Assembly (NCBI GenBank): GCA_910588865.1
Contig: CAJUSJ010000067.1
Span: forward strand, 1 to 22,378
Length of the DNA: 22,378 bases
Direction of reading: 5' to 3'
Origin: an uncultured Lachnospiraceae bacterium
GTDB taxonomy: Bacteria > Bacillota > Clostridia > Lachnospirales > Lachnospiraceae
Shown: one piece after another, positions 1 through 8,641 of the stretch
Layout of the letters: each line of letters starts with the position of its first letter
How positions within the stretch are numbered: the stretch's first letter is position 1
Notes under the pieces: model-generated
What the model saw: the letters and a program-made list of their open reading frames with translations, nothing else
What the model was told of the DNA's origin: nothing
The model's database searches: none
Position numbers and translations under genes: made by a program

Positions 1-17
1 TATTTTGCGAAAAGTGC

Positions 18-46
18 TTGACTTTAGGGGATTCCTTCTTTATAAT
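18..46 (+). promoter_or_regulatory. Sigma-A promoter of the rpmH operon
   Basis: A -35 hexamer TTGACT (18-23) and a perfect -10 TATAAT (41-46) are separated by exactly 17 bases. The rpmH start lies 86 bases further on, after an AT-rich leader. No other promoter of this quality is visible before rsmG, so it probably drives much of the following run. Confidence 0.85.
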
Positions 47-131
47 TGAGAAGATGTTTAATCCATTTTTAAAATAGTCTTAATGTGCTTATGAAAGAAA
101 TAAGTTAGGATAAAGAGGAGGTGCCCGCGAT

Positions 132-266
132 ATGAAGATGACGTTTCAGCCGAAAAAGAGACAGAGATCAAAAGTTCATGGCTTCAGAGCCAGAATGAGT
201 ACTCCAGGCGGAAGAAAAGTGTTAGCTGCCAGAAGAGCAAAAGGAAGAGCAAGATTATCTGCTTAA
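132..266 (+). CDS. rpmH: 50S ribosomal protein L34
   Basis: This 44-residue protein begins MKMTFQPKKRQRSKVHGF and ends in an Arg/Ala/Lys-rich tail finishing RLSA, the standard L34 pattern and length. L34 is a small, very basic protein of the large ribosomal subunit that binds 23S rRNA. The ATG follows a strong GAGGAGGTG ribosome binding site (115-123) with 8 bases of spacing. It is the first gene after the promoter at 18-46. A short GC-rich inverted repeat (CGCC at 278-281, GGCG at 286-289) follows the stop and may act as a weak attenuator or processing site before rnpA. The identification is secure. Confidence 0.97.
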   Translation: MKMTFQPKKRQRSKVHGFRARMSTPGGRKVLAARRAKGRARLSA

Positions 267-381
267 TCCCGTTTACGCGCCTTAAGGCGGGTTTTACTGG
301 GATGTTTTGTAATGAACGGGCCGCAAGAAATTGTGGCCTTTTGTCTTATATGCATACGGGAGTGGGCGCGCGGGAGGTTCC

Positions 382-726
382 ATGAGAAGATTTCCTTCAG
401 TAAAAAAGAACAGTGATTTTCAGACCGTCTATAAGAACGGAAAGTCCTGTGCAAACAGGCTTCTTGTGATGTATGTGTACCAGACAGGAAGAGAGGAGAC
501 CCGGATCGGGATCTCCGTCAGCAAGAAGGTGGGGAACAGTGTGGTGAGACACAGGGTGACCCGTTTGTTGAGAGAGTGTTTTCGATTGAACAGAGAGCAG
601 ACAGACTCTGGATTAGACATCATCGTGGTGGCCCGGGCGGCGGCCGCGGATTCGGATTACAAAAAAATGGAAAGTGCGTACAGGCACTTGTGCGGACTGC
701 ATAACATTATGAAAGAATCGAAGTGA
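382..726 (+). CDS. rnpA: Ribonuclease P protein component
   Basis: The protein (114 residues from the ATG at 382) is the protein subunit of RNase P, which cuts the 5' leader from precursor tRNAs together with the RNA subunit rnpB. The family features are visible: an N-terminal KKNSDFQTVYKNG segment, the central GISVSKKVGNSVVRHRVTRLLRE helix region, and the DIIVVARAAA strand. In the usual RNR motif the Asn is His (RHR) here. The frame is open from a TTG at 331, but ATG 382 gives a normal N-terminus and has GGGAGG at 372-377, so I chose it. It sits directly after rpmH, and its stop overlaps the next gene by four bases. Confidence 0.95.
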   Translation: MRRFPSVKKNSDFQTVYKNGKSCANRLLVMYVYQTGREETRIGISVSKKVGNSVVRHRVTRLLRECFRLNREQTDSGLDIIVVARAAAADSDYKKMESAYRHLCGLHNIMKESK

Positions 727-947
727 TCCCCGTGATAAAAAAAGTATTGATCCTGTGTATAAGAGGCTATCAGATTTTTTTATCCCCTTTAAAGGTGAGA
801 TATCACTGTATTTACACGCCTACGTGTTCTCAATACGCCATTGAGGCACTTGAAAAGTACGGCGCGGTGAAAGGTTTATGGTTGTCCACCAGGAGGCTTC
901 TCAGATGCCATCCGTGGGCAGAAGGCGGTTATGACCCAGTTCCGTAA
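723..947 (+). CDS. yidD: Membrane protein insertion efficiency factor YidD
   Basis: A 74-residue protein with the YidD family pattern: a hydrophobic N-terminal helix (KKVLILCIRGYQIFLSPL), then the conserved YTPTCSQYAIEAL block and the closing RLLRCHPWAEGGYDPVP. YidD proteins are small, amphipathic, inner-face membrane proteins thought to help YidC/Sec insertion. The GTG at 723 overlaps the rnpA stop (GTGA), which suggests translational coupling. A second GTG at 732 would give a start more like other family members (MIKKVL). Neither has a good ribosome binding site, so the exact start is open. Its place between rnpA and yidC is the standard one. Confidence 0.93.
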   Translation: MIPVIKKVLILCIRGYQIFLSPLKVRYHCIYTPTCSQYAIEALEKYGAVKGLWLSTRRLLRCHPWAEGGYDPVP

Positions 948-965
948 CAACGAGGAGGTAGTTCA

Positions 966-2258
966 TTGGATGTTTTAGTTTTGACAAAAGCAGGCGGCAT
1001 ATTAGGCCCTGTTGCCCAGGTCCTTGGATGGATCATGGAGGCTTTGTTCCGGTTTACCAGCACATTTGGTGTGATGAATATCGGTCTGTGCATCATACTG
1101 TTCACCCTGGTCATGAAGCTTCTGATGCTGCCGCTTACATTGAAGCAGCAGAAGTCCAGCAAGCTGATGAGCGTCATGCAGCCTGAGCTGCAGGCCATCC
1201 AGAAAAAGTATAAAGGGAAAAATGACAATGACTCCATGATGAGGATGAACGTGGAGACAAAGGCAGTCTATGAAAAGTACGGCACTTCCATGACAGGAGG
1301 ATGTCTTCCTCTTCTGATCCAGCTTCCCATTATGTTAGCCCTGTACAGGGTAATGTACAATATTCCAGCGTATGTATCATCGGTAAGAAATTATTTTGAT
1401 TTGATCATAGCTAAGCTGCCAACGGGATTCGCTTCCTCGGAAGTGTTTACCGGTCTGGCGGAGACCCACAACTTAGCCAGCGTCGATTACTCCAACATGG
1501 ACAAGGTGGTGGACCTTCTCTACAAGCTGACAGACAAGCAGTGGGGTGAGCTCGCGGCGGTGTTTCCTGATATTGCCGGCGTCGTCAGCAGTGCCGGGGA
1601 GAACGCCATTGACGCCATCAACAACATGCAGCAGTTTTTGGGCATGAATATTACCTACACGCCTTTTAATGTGCTGCGGGAGTTTATGGTCGGAGGCTCT
1701 GAGGTAAGCTTTGTCATGGCTCTCATCGCTCTTATGATTCCCGTACTGTCCGGCTTGACTCAGTGGTACAGCACCAAGCTTATGACCTCTGTCCAGCCTC
1801 AGACAAGCGATGAGGAGAATCCAAGCGCCGCGATGATGAAATCCATGAACATCTATATGCCAATGATGTCTGTTGTATTCTGTTTTTCATTCCCTCTGGG
1901 CATTGGCCTCTACTGGGTGGCCAGCAGTGTTCTCCAGGTCATTCAGCAGATCGGGGTTAATTTCTACCTGAGAAAGGTTGACGTGGACGAGCTGATCAGA
2001 CAGAATGTGGAGAAGGCCAATAAGAAGCGGGAGAGAAAGGGACTGCCGCCGGAGAAGGTGAACATGAACGCGAGCCAGACTCTCAAGGCCATGGAGGAGG
2101 CTGAGAAGAAGGCAGAGTCCGCCAGGGCGGACAAGATCGCCAGGTCCAGGGAGATCGCGAAGGAATCTACTGCCTACTACAACCAGGATGCCAAGCCAGG
2201 CAGTCTGGCGGCCAAGGCCAATATGGTGCAGAAGTATAATGAGAGGCACAAAAAATAG
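966..2258 (+). CDS. yidC: Membrane protein insertase YidC/OxaA family
   Basis: The 430-residue protein is a YidC/Oxa1-type insertase that helps membrane proteins fold into the cytoplasmic membrane. Visible features are a first membrane segment at about 36-58 ending MLPLTLKQQKSSKLM, a charged cytoplasmic hairpin (PELQAIQKKYKGK) at about 73-100, a second segment containing GGCLPLLIQLPIMLALY near 111-127, further segments near 238-258 and 285-330, and a long, highly charged cytoplasmic tail after 335. At the position where many family members carry a groove arginine, K51 is present. No lipobox is seen. The start is TTG at 966, six bases after GAGGAGGT (952-959); the ATG at 970 is out of frame. 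Jag follows 11 bases later. Confidence 0.95.
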   Translation: MDVLVLTKAGGILGPVAQVLGWIMEALFRFTSTFGVMNIGLCIILFTLVMKLLMLPLTLKQQKSSKLMSVMQPELQAIQKKYKGKNDNDSMMRMNVETKAVYEKYGTSMTGGCLPLLIQLPIMLALYRVMYNIPAYVSSVRNYFDLIIAKLPTGFASSEVFTGLAETHNLASVDYSNMDKVVDLLYKLTDKQWGELAAVFPDIAGVVSSAGENAIDAINNMQQFLGMNITYTPFNVLREFMVGGSEVSFVMALIALMIPVLSGLTQWYSTKLMTSVQPQTSDEENPSAAMMKSMNIYMPMMSVVFCFSFPLGIGLYWVASSVLQVIQQIGVNFYLRKVDVDELIRQNVEKANKKRERKGLPPEKVNMNASQTLKAMEEAEKKAESARADKIARSREIAKESTAYYNQDAKPGSLAAKANMVQKYNERHKK

Positions 2259-2269
2259 GAGGGGAACCT

Positions 2270-3292
2270 ATGAATATGATTACGGTAACAGCAAAGACTT
2301 TGGATGAGGCCATTACCAAAGCTTTGATTGAGCTGGGAACTACAAGCGACAATCTGGATTACGAGGTTATCGAGAAGGGAAGTTCAGGGTTTTTAGGGTT
2401 GTTTGGAAAGGATGCGGTGATCCGGGCTAAGAAGAAAAAGGAAGACGACGATTTGGAGGCATTCCTCACCACCGGAAAGATCGACACAGAGCCTAAAGAG
2501 CCGCCAAAGACCGAGTCCAAAGACCAGCCCAAGGAGACTTCTAAAGAGACTCCCAAAAAGAATTCCCAGAAGGGCCAGAAAAACCAGCAGAAGGCCCAGA
2601 AGGAAGCGGCGGCTTCGGAGGCCAGGGAGGAGACAAAGCAGTCCCAAAAGAAAGGGCAAAAGCAGAAGCAGCAGGCAAAACAGGAGTCCAAACCTGAAAG
2701 GGAACAAGGTGAACCATCCAGGGAGGCTTTGGAGGAATCCGAGGAGAAGAAGGCAGCCAGAAAGATTGATGTGGAAGCCTGCCATAATGCGGCCAAGGAG
2801 TTTTTAGGCCAGGTGTTCGCGGCCATGGATATGGAAGTCACGGTGTCCTCGGTCTTTGATGATAAGGAGAGAGAGATGACGGTGGATCTGTCCGGCGCGG
2901 ACATGGGGATCCTGATCGGAAAGAGGGGCCAGACCTTAGATTCCCTCCAGTATCTCACAAGCCTTGTGGTAAACAAGCAGTGCGACGGCTATGTAAGGGT
3001 GAAGCTGGACACTGAGAATTACCGGGAGAGAAGAAAGGAGACCTTGGAGACCCTGGCCAAGAATATCGCCTACAAGGTGAAGAGGACCAGGAGAAGCGTG
3101 TCCTTGGAGCCCATGAATCCCTATGAGCGGCGGATCATCCACGCGGCCCTTCAGAATGACCGCTATGTGGTGACCAGAAGCGAAGGGGAGGACCCTTACC
3201 GCCATGTGGTGATCTCTTTAAAGAGAGATGGCAGGGAGCGGAGAGAAGGAAAGAAAAATCAGGTACAGAGCCAGAATCAGAATCAGGAGTAA
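2270..3292 (+). CDS. jag: RNA-binding protein Jag/KhpB (Jag_N, KH, R3H)
   Basis: This 340-residue protein has the three-part Jag/KhpB/EloR layout. Residues 1-55 form a Jag_N domain (ITVTAKTLDEAITKAL ... GFLGLFGKDAVIRAK). Residues about 60-160 are a low-complexity linker rich in Lys, Gln and Glu. Residues about 165-240 are a KH-type domain with GKRG in GILIGKRGQTLDSLQYL. Residues about 245-312 are an R3H domain with ERRIIHAAL. In other Gram-positive bacteria the protein binds RNA and is linked to cell elongation and division. The linker is unusually long and repetitive (runs of QKGQK, KETSK-type words). The ATG follows AGGAGGGG closely, and the gene is in the usual position after yidC. Confidence 0.93.
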   Translation: MNMITVTAKTLDEAITKALIELGTTSDNLDYEVIEKGSSGFLGLFGKDAVIRAKKKKEDDDLEAFLTTGKIDTEPKEPPKTESKDQPKETSKETPKKNSQKGQKNQQKAQKEAAASEAREETKQSQKKGQKQKQQAKQESKPEREQGEPSREALEESEEKKAARKIDVEACHNAAKEFLGQVFAAMDMEVTVSSVFDDKEREMTVDLSGADMGILIGKRGQTLDSLQYLTSLVVNKQCDGYVRVKLDTENYRERRKETLETLAKNIAYKVKRTRRSVSLEPMNPYERRIIHAALQNDRYVVTRSEGEDPYRHVVISLKRDGRERREGKKNQVQSQNQNQE

Positions 3293-3406
3293 AAAGGATT
3301 TTAATATAGGAAACAGGGAAAGGCGGGGAAGATTTTCTCCGTCTTCCTTCGTATTTGCCATCCATCCAGGAGTTTTTGCCTGGCGGATGAGGAAGGAGGG
3401 GCACAG

Positions 3407-4807
3407 ATGAACAGCAAAGATACCATTGCCGCCATAGCCACAGCGGCGGGCAGTTCCGGGATCGGGATCATAAGGATCAGCGGGGATGAGGCGTTTTCCG
3501 TTGGGGAGAAGATATTTAAAAGAGCGGGAAAAAAGAGTAAGGATGAAAAGAATCTGCCGGGAGACATGGAAGAGGAGCCGAGAAAGGTCTGTTACGGATA
3601 CATCTACGACGGAGAGGAGCTGATCGACGAGGTCCTTGTGATCGTCATGAAAGGTCCTTACAGCTACACGGCACAGGACACTGTGGAGATCGACTGTCAC
3701 GGCGGTGTCTTGGTTATGAAGAGGATCCTGGAGACAGCCATAAGGAACGGGGCAAGGCCCGCGGAGCCTGGAGAATTTTCAAAAAGGGCATTTTTAAACG
3801 GAAGGATAGACTTGTCCCAGGCAGAGGCCGTGATGGACCTGATCAGCGCCCAGAATGAGTATGCCTTAAAAAGCTCTGCCCGCCAGCTTCGGGGAAGCGT
3901 TTTACGGAAGGTAAAGGAGCTGAGAGAGAAGCTTCTCTATGAGGCGGCTTTTATCGAATCAGCCTTAGACGATCCGGAGCATGTTTCTCTGGAAGGATAT
4001 CCGGGGGAGCTTGAGAAGCGATTGAGGCCAGTAATTGGGGAGATTGAGAACCTTGTGAGATCCTCGGGAAATGGAAAGGTGATGAAAGAGGGAGTCAGGA
4101 CCGTGATTATCGGAAAACCCAACGCGGGAAAGTCCTCCCTCTTAAATGTACTGGTGGGAGAGGAGAGGGCCATTGTAACCGACATCGCGGGCACTACCAG
4201 GGATATTCTGGAGGAACACATCCAGCTGGAGGACATCAGCCTCAATGTGGTGGACACCGCGGGCATAAGGGATGCTAAGGACGCTGTGGAGAAGATCGGG
4301 GTGTCCAGGGCAATGAGCGCGGCAGAGGAGGCGGATTTAATCATCTATGTGGTGGATGCCTCTGTTCCCTTAGATGAAAATGACCGGAATATCATGAAGC
4401 TGATCAGGGGCAGGAAGGCAGTGGTGCTTCTCAACAAGACCGATCTCGCGATCGTGGTGACTCCGGGGGAGCTGGAGGAGATCACAGGGTATCCGGTGAT
4501 CTGTATTTCCGCGAAAGAGGAGACCGGCATCGGGGAGTTGGAGAGGAAAGTCAAGTCCATGTTCTATGAAGGGGTGATTGATTTTAATAATCAGATCTAT
4601 ATCACCAACATAAGACACAAAACAGCATTGACGGAAAGCCTGAAGAGCCTTAAGATGGTGATGGAGAGTATCCGGTCAGGACTGCCTGAGGATTTTTATA
4701 CCATTGATCTGATGGCTGCTTATGAACAGCTTGGCAGGATCATCGGTGAGTCGGTAGAGGAAGACCTGGTAAACGAGATATTCGGAAGGTTTTGTATGGG
4801 TAAATAG
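3407..4807 (+). CDS. mnmE: tRNA modification GTPase MnmE (TrmE)
   Basis: A 466-residue GTPase that, with MnmG, installs the carboxymethylaminomethyl group on U34 of certain tRNAs. Residues 1-120 are the folate-binding domain (DTIAAIATAAGSSGIGIIRISG). The G domain shows GKPNAGKS at 236-243, a GTTRD switch, DTAG at 283-286 and NKTD at 343-346. The C-terminus ends FCMGK, keeping the essential Cys of the CxGK motif. Length is typical. The ATG follows GGAAGGAGGGG. The 114 bases before it carry no gene and no clear terminator. MnmG begins 14 bases after the stop, so the two partner proteins are co-transcribed. Confidence 0.97.
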   Translation: MNSKDTIAAIATAAGSSGIGIIRISGDEAFSVGEKIFKRAGKKSKDEKNLPGDMEEEPRKVCYGYIYDGEELIDEVLVIVMKGPYSYTAQDTVEIDCHGGVLVMKRILETAIRNGARPAEPGEFSKRAFLNGRIDLSQAEAVMDLISAQNEYALKSSARQLRGSVLRKVKELREKLLYEAAFIESALDDPEHVSLEGYPGELEKRLRPVIGEIENLVRSSGNGKVMKEGVRTVIIGKPNAGKSSLLNVLVGEERAIVTDIAGTTRDILEEHIQLEDISLNVVDTAGIRDAKDAVEKIGVSRAMSAAEEADLIIYVVDASVPLDENDRNIMKLIRGRKAVVLLNKTDLAIVVTPGELEEITGYPVICISAKEETGIGELERKVKSMFYEGVIDFNNQIYITNIRHKTALTESLKSLKMVMESIRSGLPEDFYTIDLMAAYEQLGRIIGESVEEDLVNEIFGRFCMGK

Positions 4808-4821
4808 AGGAGAAATGTGTC

Positions 4822-6714
4822 ATGCCTTATTTGGAAGAGTATTATGATGTGGCAGTGGTGGGAGCCGGGCACGCTGGGTGCGAGGCAGCGTTGGCCTGTG
4901 CCAGGCTGGGGCTTGAGACCGTGATGTTCACGGTCAGCGTGGACAGCATTGCCCTGATGCCCTGTAATCCCAATATAGGAGGAAGCTCCAAGGGACATCT
5001 GGTGAAGGAACTGGATGCTTTAGGAGGAGAGATGGGAAAGAATATTGATAAGACCTTTATTCAGTCCAAGATGTTAAATGAGTCAAAGGGCCCCGCTGTC
5101 CACTCTCTCAGGGCCCAGGCGGACAAGCAGGATTACACCAGGGAGATGAGAAGAACCCTTGAGAATACGGATCATTTGACCATACGCCAGGCGGAGGTAA
5201 GTGAGATCCTTACAGAGGAGGGGAAGATCACAGGCGTCAGAACATTTTCCGGCGCTGTTTACCGCGCGAAGGCAGTGGTGCTGGCCACGGGGACTTACCT
5301 TAACGCCAGATGCATATACGGGGATGTGAGCAATGCCACCGGCCCCAATGGTCTTCAGGCGGCTACCCATTTAACGGATTCCTTAAAGGCCAACGGGGTG
5401 GAGATGTTCCGGTTTAAGACAGGCACTCCCGCCAGGGTGGACAGAAGGAGCATTGATTTTTCCAGGATGGAGGAGCAGTTTGGGGACAAGAGGGTGGTGC
5501 CGTTTTCCTTTTCCACGGATCCGGAAACCGTGCAGAAGGACCAGGTGTCCTGCTGGCTGACCTACACCAATGAGAAGACTCACGAGATCATACGGGCCAA
5601 CTTGGACCGCTCCCCCCTTTTTTCCGGGGCCATAGAGGGGACCGGGCCCAGATATTGTCCATCTATTGAGGATAAGGTGGTGAAATTCCCGGACAAGGAC
5701 CGGCACCAGGTCTTCATTGAGCCAGAGGGCCTCTATACCAATGAGATGTACCTGGCCGGTATGTCCAGTTCCCTTCCCGAGGATGTGCAGCACGCCATGT
5801 ACAAGACCGTGGCGGGGCTTGAGAACGTGAAGATCGTGAGAAACGCTTACGCCATTGAGTATGATTGCGTCAATTCCAGGCAGCTGAAGCCCACTCTGGA
5901 ATTTAAGAACATAGAAGGATTGTTCAGCGGCGGCCAGTTTAACGGAAGCTCCGGCTATGAGGAGGCGGCGGTGCAGGGGTTCATGGCAGGGGTCAACGCG
6001 GCCATGAAGATTCTGGGCAGGGAGCCCTATGTATTAGACCGGTCCCAGGCCTATATAGGGGTGCTCATCGACGACCTGGTGACAAAGGAGAACCATGAGC
6101 CTTACCGGATGATGACCTCCAGGGCAGAGTACCGCCTTCTGCTGCGCCAGGACAACGCGGACCTGCGCCTTCGGGCCATTGGCTATGAGATTGGCCTGGT
6201 AAGCCCTGAGGACTATGAGAGGACTCTCAAAAAAGAGAGGGACATCAAGGCTGAGGTGGATCGGTTAGAGCACACCAACGTGGGAGCCAATGAGAAGGTC
6301 CAGAATTTTCTCAAGGCCCACGGCAGCACGGAGCTTAAGACAGGAGCCACCATGGCGGAGTTGTTAAGACGTCCGGAGCTGGATTATTTTATGTTAGGTG
6401 AGATAGATGAAAAAAGGCCGGCCCTTCCGGCTGACACCGCGGAGCAGGTGAACATTAATATAAAATACCAGGGATATATCCGCCGCCAGGAGCAGCAGGT
6501 GGCGCAGTTTAAGAAGCTGGAATCCAAAAAGCTCAGCCCGGATCTGGATTACAATACTGTAAACAGTTTGAGAAAAGAGGCAGCGCAGAAGCTGAACCTG
6601 TACAAGCCCGCCTCCATCGGCCAGGCATCCAGGATCTCCGGAGTGTCTCCCGCGGACATTTCCATGCTTCTTGTGCACTTAGAGCAGACAAGACAGAGAG
6701 GGAAAGGACAGTAA
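4822..6714 (+). CDS. mnmG: tRNA uridine-5-carboxymethylaminomethyl modification enzyme MnmG (GidA)
   Basis: The 630-residue FAD protein is the partner of MnmE in making cmnm5U34 in tRNA. The FAD-binding GxGxxG lies at 14-19 in VAVVGAGHAGCEAA, followed by the family-specific PCNPNIGGSSKGHL block at about 48-61. Other conserved blocks are VVLATGTYL, LKTGTP-like RFKTGTPAR, FSGGQFNGSSGYEEAAVQG and TSRAEYRLLLRQDNAD. The C-terminal helical domain ends with ISGVSPADISMLLVHLE, typical of full-length members. Nothing looks broken. RsmG starts 8 bases after the stop. Confidence 0.97.
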   Translation: MPYLEEYYDVAVVGAGHAGCEAALACARLGLETVMFTVSVDSIALMPCNPNIGGSSKGHLVKELDALGGEMGKNIDKTFIQSKMLNESKGPAVHSLRAQADKQDYTREMRRTLENTDHLTIRQAEVSEILTEEGKITGVRTFSGAVYRAKAVVLATGTYLNARCIYGDVSNATGPNGLQAATHLTDSLKANGVEMFRFKTGTPARVDRRSIDFSRMEEQFGDKRVVPFSFSTDPETVQKDQVSCWLTYTNEKTHEIIRANLDRSPLFSGAIEGTGPRYCPSIEDKVVKFPDKDRHQVFIEPEGLYTNEMYLAGMSSSLPEDVQHAMYKTVAGLENVKIVRNAYAIEYDCVNSRQLKPTLEFKNIEGLFSGGQFNGSSGYEEAAVQGFMAGVNAAMKILGREPYVLDRSQAYIGVLIDDLVTKENHEPYRMMTSRAEYRLLLRQDNADLRLRAIGYEIGLVSPEDYERTLKKERDIKAEVDRLEHTNVGANEKVQNFLKAHGSTELKTGATMAELLRRPELDYFMLGEIDEKRPALPADTAEQVNINIKYQGYIRRQEQQVAQFKKLESKKLSPDLDYNTVNSLRKEAAQKLNLYKPASIGQASRISGVSPADISMLLVHLEQTRQRGKGQ

Positions 6715-6722
6715 AGATCATT

Positions 6723-7454
6723 ATGAAAGATAAATTCGAGGAGTTGATGAGGAGGGGGCTGGGAGAGATGGGCCTTGCCTTGTCAGATTACCAGCTGGAT
6801 CAGTTCTACCGGTATTATGAGCTTCTCACAGAGTGGAACAAGGTCATGAACCTGACAGCCATCACGGAGCTTGAGGAAGTGGTGACAAAGCACTTTGTGG
6901 ACAGCCTTGCCCTGGTGAAAGCGATTCCCGGCAGTGAGCTTTCCGGGGCAAGGGTGATGGATCTGGGAACAGGGGCCGGCTTTCCCGGCATCCCTTTAAA
7001 AATCGCTTTTCCAGATATGAGAGTCACCCTCGCGGATTCCCTGAATAAAAGGATCAAGTTTCTGGAAGAAGTCATCCGTCAGCTGGATCTAAAAGACGGG
7101 GAGGCGGTTCACGGGAGGGCGGAGGATCTTGGAAAGATGGGTCCTTACAGGGAACAGTATGATCTCTGTGTCTCCCGGGCAGTGGCCAACTTATCCACCT
7201 TGTCCGAGTATTGCCTTCCCTTTGTAAAGGTGGGTGGATCGTTTATATCTTATAAATCAGCAGAGGCGGAGACAGAGGTCAAAGAGGCCCAGGGCGCTTT
7301 TAAGGTCCTTGGGGGCAGGGTGGAAGATTTTATAGTGTTTACTCTTCCGGGTTCGGATATGAGGCGGATGCTGGTGGAGATAAAAAAGGAAAAAAAGCTG
7401 TCAGGGAAATACCCGAGAAAGGCAGGGCTTCCCGGAAGGGAGCCGCTTAAATAA
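6723..7454 (+). CDS. rsmG: 16S rRNA (guanine-N7)-methyltransferase RsmG (GidB)
   Basis: A 243-residue SAM-dependent methyltransferase of the RsmG family, which methylates G527 (E. coli numbering) of 16S rRNA. The SAM-binding motif is DLGTGAGFPGIP at 80-91, preceded by the family block EWNKVMNLTAIT at 37-48 and the HFVDSL segment. The acidic LADSLNKRIKFLEE loop after the motif and the CVSRAVANLSTL block are also conserved. It ends the conserved run and is followed by a hairpin terminator at 7463-7495. Beyond that point the gene order departs from the common rsmG-parA arrangement. Confidence 0.96.
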   Translation: MKDKFEELMRRGLGEMGLALSDYQLDQFYRYYELLTEWNKVMNLTAITELEEVVTKHFVDSLALVKAIPGSELSGARVMDLGTGAGFPGIPLKIAFPDMRVTLADSLNKRIKFLEEVIRQLDLKDGEAVHGRAEDLGKMGPYREQYDLCVSRAVANLSTLSEYCLPFVKVGGSFISYKSAEAETEVKEAQGAFKVLGGRVEDFIVFTLPGSDMRRMLVEIKKEKKLSGKYPRKAGLPGREPLK

Positions 7455-7462
7455 TATAAGGA

Positions 7463-7495
7463 GGGGACTGTTGCCGCGGGGGCAGGTCCCCTTTT
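7463..7495 (+). terminator. Rho-independent terminator after rsmG
   Basis: GGGGACTG (7463-7470) pairs with CAGGTCCCC (7483-7491), allowing one bulged G, around a 12-base loop. TTTT follows at 7492. This closes the housekeeping run and separates it from the accessory island. Confidence 0.8.
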
Positions 7496-7507
7496 CGTGT
7501 AAAGGGA

Positions 7508-7545
7508 GCGGGCGCGGTTGGAATACCTGAATTCAGATCGCCCGC
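7508..7545. repeat. Intergenic inverted repeat with an inner palindrome
   Basis: GCGGGCG (7508-7514) is matched by CGCCCGC (7539-7545), and the loop holds the perfect palindrome CTGAATTCAG (7527-7536). There is no T-run directly after, so it does not look like a simple terminator. It lies in the 229-base gap between rsmG and the first island gene. That gap also has an isolated perfect TATAAT at 7567-7572 without a clear -35. It could be an operator, an mRNA stabiliser or an old junction. Confidence 0.4.
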
Positions 7546-7683
7546 GGCGATGGACTTTTATAGTAATATAATTATTGACGGAAAATGGAATGTTAAAGTT
7601 TACCTGCTTGTATTTATTTCGAGAAATTGTTATTTTTTTATAAGAAATAAAATGGTGTTGATAGAGAGAAGGCGGGAAGACAG

Positions 7684-8613
7684 ATGGTAAATGAGGCGGA
7701 AAAGATCATAACTTTGGCAAAAGAGTGCGTGGCCCTGAGCAAGGAAGAACGGCCGGAGCTGGCATGGCTGAAAGGGATCTATAAGCGTTTTCAGGACAAT
7801 TGCGGGATATGGGAGAAGCAGGCAGCGGACTGCCTGATCTATGAAAAGATGTATTCCTGCGCTCCCGCGAGACCGTCGGACACCTTGAAGATACGCTACT
7901 GGCGGACAGGACGCCATGTTCCTGTCAGCAGAGACCAGTGTTTGATGCTGGGAAAGGCCCTGGAAATGAACAGGGAGGAGATGGAATTTCTTATAAAAAG
8001 CTATTATGACAAGAACGATCAGAGCTTTGAGGGGAGGGAGGACTATCCTGTCTATCAGAAGCGGAAGGAGCTTTTGGAGGACATGGTGATGGAGTACCTG
8101 AAAAAGATCCACCCCGGGAGAAGAAGGCAGATGAGGATCGCCAAGAGATCCCTGGAAAATAATGTCCGTCATCTCTACTATATGGAAGCTATGAAATATG
8201 TAAACATACGGCCCCAGCAGATTGATCTGTACATGGACAGCCATATTACCAGCATAAATTACGGGTCAGAGCTAAACAGGAGCCTTCGGCTGGAAGGGGA
8301 GATTCCCAGGAAAACCATGCTGCGCCATTTTTTCATATTTGGGATGCCCTATGTCAGCAAAGAGCTGATGGATGAGCGGCTGGAGGCGTTTGGATATCTT
8401 CCTCTCAGGGAAGATCACACCATGACAGACGGGGGACGGTTAGACTGGCTGGTGATCCGGCTTTTGGAGCTGTACGAGGACATCTGCCGGGGACAGGAGC
8501 CGGAAAAGTGCAGCGAGTGGTTTCAGGACGCGTGCCGGATGCTGGATGGATATTTTGAGGAGGAAGGGCAAACGAATCTTCGCTTTATGTATTTTAAGGC
8601 TTTGAAGGAGTAG
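7684..8613 (+). CDS. Unknown alpha-helical protein with degenerate HTH-like repeats, partner of the STAND ATPase
   Basis: A 309-residue, mostly helical, soluble protein that I do not recognise as a named family. Residues about 62-105 (LKIRYWRTGRHVPVSRDQCL then LGKALEMNREEMEFLI) resemble the second half of an XRE-type helix-turn-helix, with a Trp-Arg-x-Gly turn and a Pro-x-Ser/Arg loop. A similar unit seems to recur around 200-260 (RSLRLEGEIPRKTMLRHF ... LLELYEDI), each followed by a long helical stretch. No signal peptide or membrane segment is seen. The next gene, a NB-ARC/TPR ATPase, starts 28 bases later, so the pair probably works together in sensing or regulation. A role in transcription is inference from the HTH resemblance only. 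The ribosome binding site (GAAGGCGGGAAG region before 7684) is modest. Confidence 0.75.
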   Translation: MVNEAEKIITLAKECVALSKEERPELAWLKGIYKRFQDNCGIWEKQAADCLIYEKMYSCAPARPSDTLKIRYWRTGRHVPVSRDQCLMLGKALEMNREEMEFLIKSYYDKNDQSFEGREDYPVYQKRKELLEDMVMEYLKKIHPGRRRQMRIAKRSLENNVRHLYYMEAMKYVNIRPQQIDLYMDSHITSINYGSELNRSLRLEGEIPRKTMLRHFFIFGMPYVSKELMDERLEAFGYLPLREDHTMTDGGRLDWLVIRLLELYEDICRGQEPEKCSEWFQDACRMLDGYFEEEGQTNLRFMYFKALKE

Positions 8614-8641
8614 GCTGTTTAGACACAAAGGGGAAACACAC

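Noticed and set aside
2359..2976. Long antisense open frame opposite jag
   Set aside because: It is an artefact of the repetitive Lys/Glu/Gln codons of jag read backwards; the product is Ser/Phe/Leu-rich low complexity with no start signals.
7575..7603. TTGACG as the -35 of an island promoter
   Set aside because: No acceptable -10 lies 16-18 bases downstream (GTTTAC region), and the perfect TATAAT nearby at 7567 is on the wrong side.
7630..8244. Antisense frame of 204 codons opposite the first island gene
   Set aside because: It has no ribosome binding site or promoter, while the + strand frame shows coherent protein features and a partner gene.
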